Below, piece by piece: positions 4,964 to 8,768 of a stretch of DNA of 8,768 bases (the stretch's first letter is position 1; each line of letters begins with the position of its first letter). Both the position numbers and the translations under genes were made by a program. Source of the DNA: Firmicutes bacterium CAG:170 (GTDB lineage Bacteria; Bacillota; Clostridia; Oscillospirales; Oscillospiraceae). The stretch is taken from contig FR887221.1 in assembly GCA_000436735.1 (NCBI GenBank), forward strand, positions 46,245 to 55,012, given 5' to 3'. A model generated the notes under the pieces. The model was not told the origin of the DNA. It was given only the letters and a program-made list of their open reading frames with translations, and searched no databases.

Positions 4964-7174
4964 TTAATAGATTACATAGATCATCCGATACAGGAATCGC
5001 TGCCAGAGGCTCCGCGTCTGCATGAGCTTTTGCAGCAGCATTTCGCTGTGCGCCTGCATCTGTGCAAGTTCCTCCGGGCTGATCTTGTGCTGGCTGAATT
5101 TTGCCCTTTCCGCAAGCGCGGAAAGCTCCTCCGGGATCTCGTCCTTTGTGAATCTGCTGAGATATCGGATGTGCCGGTAATACATGACTGCGCGGCGGTT
5201 GGACGGGCCGTGCAGCAGCTGAGCGCTTCGCCCGGAAAGGCGCATCACGCGATACAGAAACCATAGCCCGATAAAGCCAAGAATACCGAGCGTCCAGCCG
5301 AGGACGGCTCCCCGCGAGCCACTCTTCCCTGCTGTTGTTCCCGTTGTGTCCGTGTTCTGCGGACTTCCATCCGTCGTTTCCGCAGGCGCATCGACCGGCG
5401 TCGGATCGGTCTGCGAAGGCTGCGGATCGGTATTCTGATCGCTTTGAGGCGGTGCTTGGTCGTTATTTTCCGGCGCTTCCGGCGTATCCGATGTATTGTC
5501 CGACTCACTGCTTTCCGCAGATGTGAGGTCTGCGGGCGTCGGCTCGAGAACGCACCAATCCGTACCGTTATAATACTCGACCCATGCGTGGGCGTCGTCC
5601 TCGGTGACGGCAGTCCATTGTCCGCCAGTCGCTGACACAAAATAACCGGTCACATACCGCGCAGGAACGCCATAATATCGGAGCAGGACGGCCGCCGCCG
5701 TCGCAAAATGTACGCAGTAGCCGGTATCGCTGCTTTCCAGAAACCATAGCACAAAATCCTCGCCATCCGGGACACGCGGCGTGTTCAGGTCATAGGACTT
5801 CCCTTCCTGAACAAAGCCCTTGACGGCTTGCGCGATCTCCTGCGGAGACAAATTCCGTACATTCATGGAGACAATAGGCGTGCGTTTGTCCAAACCGTCC
5901 GTCAGCTCCTGCGGAAGCGTCGTGTAATGCTCCTGAACGAAGTTACTGTAGGCGCTGTCCACAAAGCTGGTGAGGCGGAGCGTCGCCGGCGTATAATCGA
6001 CCGAATACTGCGTCAGCTGGCTCTGGTTGCGGACATAGGCATCCAGATACGGCGCGGCATTCTCCGGATAGGACACCGGCTTATAGGGCAGATAATAAAC
6101 GGAGGATTTCATATCCGTCCGTATCTGGATGGTGCGGACGGAGTCCGGCGAATACGAAAGCTGCAAAAAAGCGTCCTGCGGCACCTCGATGCCGTCGTAA
6201 AGCGATTCGTCGAGCGCGAGCCATTCATTCTTCTCGTAATCCCCGAGGGATACCGCGCGCAGATGATAGTCACCGTTGACCGGCGAGTAAATGTCCATGA
6301 CGTGCCGCCCGGTCTTTCCCTGCGGGCCGACGCGCGACAGGTTGACGCGCTTTACGCTCGAATCCCAGCTGCGGCTTCCGAGCGTACTCGGAGCAAACGG
6401 CGAAACGAATTCGACCTGTCCGGTGCGCTCGTTCCGACGAAAGACGGAGAGCTTTTCGACGGCGGTGCCGATGCTGTATTGCAGTTCCTCGGCCCAATTC
6501 CCTCTTGTGTAGCTATCCGGCGGTGAAATCAGAGACAAAAGCAGTACCAGCGCAAAGACCGGAAGCGTCAGCCGGAAGCATAGCATCGCGGCAGCCTCCG
6601 CATCCGCCGTGCGGATGCTCTGCGTTAGAATGACCAGTGCGATTGAGCCGGTCAGCAGCAGCACGGCCCACGCAGCCGGAACGGTCTCAAGAATGATGAG
6701 ACAGGAGATCAGAAACGGCAGGCCCGCGGCCACACACGGGATCGCGCTGTGCCGCCGGAGCAGACCCCACGACGAAAAGAACGTGACCGGTACCGCGGCG
6801 GCAAGCAAAACTGCATCTGCGGTCTCCGAGACCTGAACGCCGTCCGGCGTCTGAAGCTCCATTCCCAGATGGAATGCGTCGCAGAAAACCGGAACGATGC
6901 TGTCAGCCGCCGCGTAGAAGGCGCTGACAATATCCTCCCACCGGACGACCACGAACGCCGCCAGAGCGGCAAACAGGAGTCCCAGCCCGATCCAGCCGCG
7001 CCGCAGTGCAAGCAGGATCGAAAACAGGATGGCCAGCGCGCCGCTGAACAAAATGAGCGTCAGCGGCTCCGCCGGGATGCGGAAGGCCGTAATGGGACAG
7101 AAAATCGCGCCGACCGTGACGGCCCATGTGAGCAGTATGGCGGAAAGGACGGAGAAAACGGATGCTTTCTTCAT
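4964..7174 (-). CDS. Membrane-anchored transglutaminase-like (TgpA-type) protein
   Basis: The 736-residue protein starts with about six or seven hydrophobic helices in residues 5-217. A region at about 220-435 with no domain I recognise follows, probably extracytoplasmic, then a transglutaminase-like domain at about 440-547. The catalytic Cys487 is in DTGYCVHFATA and His529 in DDAHAWVEYY. The third position is Glu544 in LEPTP, where many relatives have Asp. A low-complexity S/T/D/P/Q linker spans 549-620, a final membrane helix 622-641, and a cytoplasmic tail of 95 residues (AERAKFSQHKISPEEL) resembles the tail of TgpA-like proteins. Such proteins are cysteine-protease or transamidase folds outside the membrane; the substrate is unknown. 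The ATG at 7174 has AGGAGGG 6 nt upstream and overlaps the DUF58 stop as ATGA, implying coupled translation. It is the last gene of the operon. Confidence 0.9.
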   Translation of the reverse strand: MKKASVFSVLSAILLTWAVTVGAIFCPITAFRIPAEPLTLILFSGALAILFSILLALRRGWIGLGLLFAALAAFVVVRWEDIVSAFYAAADSIVPVFCDAFHLGMELQTPDGVQVSETADAVLLAAAVPVTFFSSWGLLRRHSAIPCVAAGLPFLISCLIILETVPAAWAVLLLTGSIALVILTQSIRTADAEAAAMLCFRLTLPVFALVLLLSLISPPDSYTRGNWAEELQYSIGTAVEKLSVFRRNERTGQVEFVSPFAPSTLGSRSWDSSVKRVNLSRVGPQGKTGRHVMDIYSPVNGDYHLRAVSLGDYEKNEWLALDESLYDGIEVPQDAFLQLSYSPDSVRTIQIRTDMKSSVYYLPYKPVSYPENAAPYLDAYVRNQSQLTQYSVDYTPATLRLTSFVDSAYSNFVQEHYTTLPQELTDGLDKRTPIVSMNVRNLSPQEIAQAVKGFVQEGKSYDLNTPRVPDGEDFVLWFLESSDTGYCVHFATAAAVLLRYYGVPARYVTGYFVSATGGQWTAVTEDDAHAWVEYYNGTDWCVLEPTPADLTSAESSESDNTSDTPEAPENNDQAPPQSDQNTDPQPSQTDPTPVDAPAETTDGSPQNTDTTGTTAGKSGSRGAVLGWTLGILGFIGLWFLYRVMRLSGRSAQLLHGPSNRRAVMYYRHIRYLSRFTKDEIPEELSALAERAKFSQHKISPEELAQMQAHSEMLLQKLMQTRSLWQRFLYRMIYVIY

Positions 7175-8151
7175 GCGCAGCCCTCCTTTTGCGTTTCGGG
7201 AAGGCGGATGTGATAGCGCCAGTCGGCGGAGGTGAAGCCCTTTTCCGCAATCGACGGCAGATCACCGCGCAGCGCTGCGGACAAGAGCCGTTCCATCAGC
7301 TTTTGGATATCCTCCTCGGACGCGACCGCTGCCGTCTCCGGCTCACACGTCTCCGGCTGGAGCCAGCAGACATAGTGCGCCGCCTCATGCTCCAGAAGCC
7401 ATATGCTCATCCAGTTGAGTATGTCCAGTGTCTGGTCAATCTCCGCGCGGCTCCCGCGCAGGTCGAGCGTCAGCAGGAGCTGGCTCCGATTCGGCTCCAG
7501 CGCCTCGCGGACGATCAGCGTATCCGTCTTTGCGGAGAGCTTCCAGTGGATATCCCGCATCCCGTCACCAGGGCGGTATTCGCGCATATCGTGTATCTCC
7601 GAAAAGCCGCCGCCGGGCTTCGGGCGAAAGGCCCGCGCCTGAAAACGGCTCAGATTCGGAAGCGGCTCCGGCTGCTGCTTCCGTGGCAGGACGTATATGC
7701 GTCCAAGCGCCGGAAGATTCATCCGAAAGGAGAACAGACCGAGATAGTCCGTCAGACGGGCCTTTGCGAAGGAAAGGTCGTAAGCGCCGCAATGCGCCGT
7801 ATCGAGCCGGATATCGCGATAGTTCCACGCCGCGAAGGCGTAGCGCTGCACATCGCTGCTTCCTGCCAGACGGTCGGCGCAGACGAGCTGAAAGCTGCAT
7901 GGAAGCGCCGGCATATGCGTCGCGCTCTGATTTATGAGCCGGATGCCGCGTTCCTCTCCGCGCAGGCACTGCGCCGGAAGCTGCGCGGAAAATTGCTGGC
8001 TCAGCAGAAACGGCAGGCTGCAAAGCAGCGACAAAAGCGGCAGGCAGAGCGTGAAGATCAGCAGAAACCACGAGATCCAGCCGGTATAAAAGGCATGGAA
8101 AAAGATCAGGCCGATCAGAAGCGCCGCGTAAAGAAGCCTGTTTTTGAGCAT
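7171..8151 (-). CDS. DUF58 domain protein, membrane-anchored
   Basis: The 326-residue protein has two hydrophobic helices at about 5-21 and 25-48, then a region of mostly beta-strand character (55-155), then the DUF58 hallmark at 186-216: IHDMREYRPGDGMRDIHWK followed by LSAKTDTLIVRE. DUF58 proteins have a partly von Willebrand A-like fold and usually sit beside a MoxR ATPase, which is thought to act on them. The biochemical role is not established. The start is ATG at 8151-8149, 2 nt after the moxR stop, with GAGG 8 nt upstream. Its own stop overlaps the transglutaminase ATG. The C-terminal about 100 residues (from LLLTLDLRG at 225) are consistent with the vWA-like portion. The name rests on the conserved motif and the operon context. 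Confidence 0.9.
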   Translation of the reverse strand: MLKNRLLYAALLIGLIFFHAFYTGWISWFLLIFTLCLPLLSLLCSLPFLLSQQFSAQLPAQCLRGEERGIRLINQSATHMPALPCSFQLVCADRLAGSSDVQRYAFAAWNYRDIRLDTAHCGAYDLSFAKARLTDYLGLFSFRMNLPALGRIYVLPRKQQPEPLPNLSRFQARAFRPKPGGGFSEIHDMREYRPGDGMRDIHWKLSAKTDTLIVREALEPNRSQLLLTLDLRGSRAEIDQTLDILNWMSIWLLEHEAAHYVCWLQPETCEPETAAVASEEDIQKLMERLLSAALRGDLPSIAEKGFTSADWRYHIRLPETQKEGCA

Positions 8152-8153
8152 GG

Positions 8154-8768
8154 TCAGATCCTCGGCGCGGTTGTAGTGGATTGTATCTGTTCCAGAACAC
8201 TGTCAGGCGTGATACCCTTCGCCTCAGCCTCCGGCGTCATCAGCAGGCGGTGCGCAACGGTGTTGACGAAAACGGCCTGAACGTCCTTGGGAACAACGTA
8301 ATCGCGGCCCTGAATGTACGCGACGGCCTTCGCCATTGCCGTGACGGAGAGCGTTGCGCGCGGACTGGCTCCGCGCAGAATGAGCGGATGGTTTCGCGTC
8401 GCGCCGACCAGCGAAACGGCGTAATCGACGATCTCTTCCTTCATGTACACGCGGGACGCCTGCTCCTGCATGGCGATAAGCTCCTCACGCCGGACGACCT
8501 GCCGCACTTGCTCAAGCGGATTGCTGCCCTGGCGGTTCAGGACCATGTTCCGTTCGTCCGCCGGAGCCGGATAGCCGATCGACATACGGACGGTAAAACG
8601 GTCCATCTGTGAGTCCGGCAGCAGCTGCGTGCCGGAAGCGCCGGTCGGGTTCTGCGTGGCAAATACGCAGAACGGCTGCGGGATGCGGTGGCTGATGCCA
8701 TCGACCGTGACCTGTCCCTCCTCCATCGCCTCCAGCAGCGCGGACTGCGTGCGCGAGGTCGCGCGGTT
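8154..8768 (-). CDS. MoxR-family AAA+ ATPase, N-terminal part outside the window
   Basis: The reading frame is open to the window edge, so 204 C-terminal residues are seen and the start lies beyond 8768. The visible part begins NRATSRTQSALLEAMEE, just after where Walker B should be. It contains TVDG and sensor-1 ATQNP (Asn40 of the visible part), the arginine-finger region QMDRF (Arg57) and sensor-2 GASPRA (133-138). The rest is the helical lid. Walker A and B are missing only because of truncation by the window. The ATG at 8726 is internal to the conserved domain and is not the true start. MoxR ATPases are chaperone-like AAA+ proteins coupled to DUF58 or vWA partners. The stretch NPTGASGTQLLPDSQMDRF differs from the common NPIEQEGTYPLPEAQLDRF pattern, suggesting a divergent subgroup. 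It is the first visible gene of the operon. Confidence 0.92.
   Translation of the reverse strand, partial: NRATSRTQSALLEAMEEGQVTVDGISHRIPQPFCVFATQNPTGASGTQLLPDSQMDRFTVRMSIGYPAPADERNMVLNRQGSNPLEQVRQVVRREELIAMQEQASRVYMKEEIVDYAVSLVGATRNHPLILRGASPRATLSVTAMAKAVAYIQGRDYVVPKDVQAVFVNTVAHRLLMTPEAEAKGITPDSVLEQIQSTTTAPRI

Noticed and set aside
5402..5431. CGGATCGGT repeated twice with a 21-bp period
   Set aside because: It simply encodes the repetitive Thr-Asp-Pro residues of the disordered linker in the transglutaminase protein.
7162..8280. A 372-codon open frame on the + strand opposite the DUF58 gene
   Set aside because: Long antisense frames are common in GC-rich genes. The product is rich in Arg and Gln with no recognisable domain, there is no convincing RBS, and the minus-strand DUF58 and MoxR motifs clearly claim this DNA.

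Overview
The window looks like chromosomal DNA from a fairly GC-rich clostridial Firmicute, possibly an Oscillospirales-type gut bacterium. This is inferred from strong AGGAGG-type ribosome binding sites before most genes, short tightly coupled operons, a GC-rich but Gram-positive-like coding style, and the protein families present. No rRNA or marker gene confirms it. There are eight protein-coding genes (one cut by the window edge), three transcription units and one regulatory intergenic region.

Region 1 (1-3672, + strand): a compact livHMGF operon encoding the two membrane permeases and two ATPases of a branched-chain-amino-acid (HAAT family) ABC importer. Gaps are 14 nt, a 4-nt ATGA overlap and 2 nt. 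The substrate-binding protein (LivJ/LivK) is not in the window and is probably just upstream. A long imperfect stem-loop sits in the leader before livH. The operon ends at a 12-bp perfect hairpin flanked by A and T runs that can terminate transcription from both sides.

Region 2 (3674-4660, - strand): a complete single-gene tyrosine recombinase of 328 residues with all six expected active-site residues, convergent with the liv operon. It has a strong RBS, a sigma-A-like promoter and a leader hairpin.

Region 3 (4661-4963): an intergenic stretch of about 300 bp, AT-rich in its middle. Reading leftwards in the direction of recombinase transcription, it holds a 17-bp terminator hairpin for the operon to its right, an imperfect 16-bp-arm inverted repeat, and a perfect 14-bp-arm inverted repeat directly abutting it, which overlaps the -35 of the recombinase promoter. 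This tandem palindrome cluster is the least explained and most interesting part of the window.

Region 4 (4964-8768, - strand): a moxR - DUF58 - membrane transglutaminase operon, transcribed in that order, with a 2-nt gap and then an ATGA overlap. These three families commonly travel together. The AAA+ MoxR ATPase is thought to act as a chaperone on the DUF58 protein, and the TgpA-like transglutaminase places a Cys-His protease-fold domain outside the membrane. The substrate is unknown. moxR lacks its N-terminal part, including the Walker A motif, because the window ends.

No CRISPR array, tRNA, rRNA or insertion sequence was seen. Apart from the palindrome cluster beside the recombinase, the content is ordinary, and I do not see a clear new multi-gene system.
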